Below, piece by piece: positions 62,481-64,000 of a stretch of 64,000 bases of DNA (position 1 is the stretch's first letter; each line of letters opens with the position of its first letter). Origin of the DNA: Piezodorus guildinii. Lineage: Eukaryota > Arthropoda > Insecta > Hemiptera > Pentatomidae. The notes under the pieces were generated by a model, which worked only from the letters and a program-made list of their open reading frames with translations, was not told where the DNA came from and did no database searches. The DNA is taken from NCBI GenBank assembly GCA_023052935.1, contig CM041294.1, forward strand, positions 26,276,641-26,340,640, written 5' to 3'. Position numbers and translations under genes: made by a program.

Positions 62481-63398
62481 GTCTACATGAAATGTCGGTT
62501 TTCAAGGTAAAGGATTTTTATTAAAAATTCGATATGAAAACAAGACAATTTTATTCGAAGTATTTACCTTCTTTTTCGACACATTTTTTCCAACGTGACA
62601 CCAAATTTTTTATCCCCGAACTGAAAAACTCTGAGCTTTGAAGTGAAACAAAATCCGAAAATGCACTTTTCATTTGATCATCATTTTCAAAAAGTTTTCC
62701 TTTGACGAAGTTGTCTAAATTCTGAACAGATGGTAATCTGTTGGAGAGAAGTCGGCAGAATATGGTGGGTGCGGAAGAACTTCGTAGCCCAGTTCTTTCA
62801 ATTTTTGCATGGTATGTTTTGAATCATGGGGTCTTGCTGCCGCTCAGTGAGATCATGAGGTACCTATGTATCGAGCTTTTTTACTTTCCCAATACAATTT
62901 AAATTTCTGGAAACGGTAGATGCACTTGCATTTAGTTGTGCTGAGAGTCCTTTAACTGTTTGGTAGGGGTTTCCTTCTACTGTATGTTTGGGGACATCGT
63001 TGTCTATTATGGACGGAAGTCTTCCTGTGGGCTAGAAGTTTTCCAAGTCAGTATCCCCAGCTGAAAACTTAGCAAACCAACGGCGAATGGTCCGTTCATT
63101 AACACTCCCTTCCCCAAACGCCTTGCAAATATTTCTAGTGGCCTCAGCTGCTGAATGGCCGAGTTTAAACTCGTACAAAAATATTACTCGTAAATCGCGT
63201 GTTTCCATGTTCATATTTGGAGGTATACTAAAAAGGGGTAATTGATTGGAAAGCTAATGTTTATAATACAAAGGTAGAGAATTAGTAACTGTTTACTTTA
63301 AATATGTAAAACATTCGGAAGAAAGCAACAGAGACCTGCAAAATCCTTTATGTAATATAGAAACTATAAACACGGACATTTCATGTGAAACAACTCAA
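62481..63398 (-). mobile_element. Mariner element, internally deleted (copy 3)
   Basis: The transposase-start side ends at 63398 with TTGAGTTGTTTCACATGAAA (minus strand) and TA at 63399-63400. The other end has lost its outermost ~10 bp (it begins 'acatgaaatgtcgg' near 62484). It has the same internal deletion junction as copies 1 and 2. Confidence 0.92.
62560..63214 (-). pseudogene. Mariner transposase remnant (copy 3)
   Basis: It starts MNMETRDLRVIFLYEFKLGH at 63214 and keeps the full-length-type KLGHSAAEA segment. A stop after DTDLENF (63032) breaks the DNA-binding half. Further frames give PSIIDND, GNPYQTVKGLSAQLNA and, after the shared deletion, KLKELGYEVLPHPPYSADFS and TDYHL. The first two catalytic Asp residues are missing. 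Confidence 0.9.
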
Positions 63399-63400
63399 TA

Positions 63401-64000
63401 GCTTCACTCATTTCATATTTCTCAGCGTCAATTCGTGGGTGAAGCTTAAAGCTCACTTAAAAAACAAATTTTTTTAAACTAATAACACTTATTGTCAGAA
63501 CCTGGGCGGAGCAAATGGTGTGAATACCAAAATAAATTATTATAAAAAGCAATAACAATTGCAATTATTTTCAAGAAAACCCGCACATAAAATAGGAACA
63601 CAAAGCCTAATATGCTTGAATATATTTGTTATCAATTAAGAATCTTTGCTAAGTCAGGTCAGCTAAGGATGAATTTGCTTTCAGTCGGTAAGAAATATGA
63701 TTATCTTTCAAATATGTACATTTCATTTATTGATTGTTTTTGTGTTATCCGCAAATGAATTTGTTACAATATTTTAGGATTTTTTTTTAAATATTTAGAG
63801 GAAGAATTTTCTCGAATCCAATCTTGGAGTAGAAAAATCCTGCGTGAAAAATTTCAGAAATTTACAAGATTAAGTGATTAGCATGGTATAAATGAATTGT
63901 GTTTTGTTAGCGTAAAAATATTATCTTTTTTCTATCCTTTATGTTATTAATCAAATTGTTTTATGGTATTTTGTTTTTTTTTTTTAGTACGATCATTTCT
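63401..64000. other. Terminal stretch without recognised features
   Basis: AT-rich; no gene or repeat recognised. Confidence 0.35.

Overview
The window looks like repeat-saturated, AT-rich nuclear DNA of an insect, possibly a hemipteran, although nothing in the sequence fixes the order. The evidence is an intron-bearing insect-type CHK/EcKinase-like gene, Jockey-clade, RTE-like and CR1-like LINEs, mariner elements, tRNA-headed SINEs, a hAT MITE and Helitron-type repeats. No operons, bacterial genes, CRISPR arrays, rRNA genes or intact tRNA genes were seen.

The one host gene I can support lies on the minus strand, with exon 1 at 41867-41226 and exon 2 at 34453-34026. It is a CHK-kinase-like (EcKL) gene. 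A phase-1 intron of about 6.8 kb, filled with transposable elements, separates the exons. The two halves join exactly in frame at AATG|GT...AG|GAGTT. Exon 1 carries one 1-nt frameshift in a C4 run (41608-41611), which is either an assembly error or a real lesion.

Names used for repeat families. 'TCTGG family' is a noncoding interspersed repeat of about 0.9 kb with some 16 copies or fragments. It begins TCTGGTGCGGG, has a 12-bp subterminal inverted repeat (ACTTTCACTTAC/GTAAGTGAAAGT), an internal (CA)n tract and a terminal palindrome CTTACTATATATAGTAAG; this layout resembles DINE-1/Helentron-derived elements. Its strand is given with the palindrome at the 3' end. 'Jockey-A' is the full-length LINE at 17687-22055 plus relatives; 'Jockey-B' and 'Jockey-D' are related truncated LINEs. 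'LINE-C' has a CSLCN...HFLAACPIL C-terminus. 'RTE-like' elements have QGD/YADDL motifs and (ATT)n tails. 'CR1-like' elements have an LWNSxPxSIR C-terminus. SINE-1, SINE-2 and SINE-3 are three tRNA-headed families.

Layout: 1-15.5 kb holds TCTGG copies, mariner copy 1, Jockey-B and CR1-like remnants, a TTA-flanked MITE and a SINE-2. 15.6-17.4 kb is a Helitron-like element with an internal tandem duplication into which mariner copy 2 inserted. 17.5-22.06 kb is the nearly intact Jockey-A. 22.4-26.6 kb holds LINE-C and RTE-like relics. 27.2-33.4 kb holds TCTGG copies carrying nested LINEs with clear target-site duplications. 34.0-41.9 kb is the EcKL gene. 42.6-46.5 kb holds nested LINE/TCTGG/MITE structures. 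47.5-57.9 kb holds RTE-like, hAT, Jockey-D, Jockey-B, an inverted repeat pair, a satellite and a restriction-like-endonuclease LINE relic. 59-63.4 kb holds a SINE cluster, a layered LINE insertion, SINE-1 and mariner copy 3.

Only the EcKL gene has a plausible host function. Everything else is a record of nested transposition whose order can often be read from target-site duplications. All boundaries were read by eye, and family names rest on recognised motifs, not on database searches.
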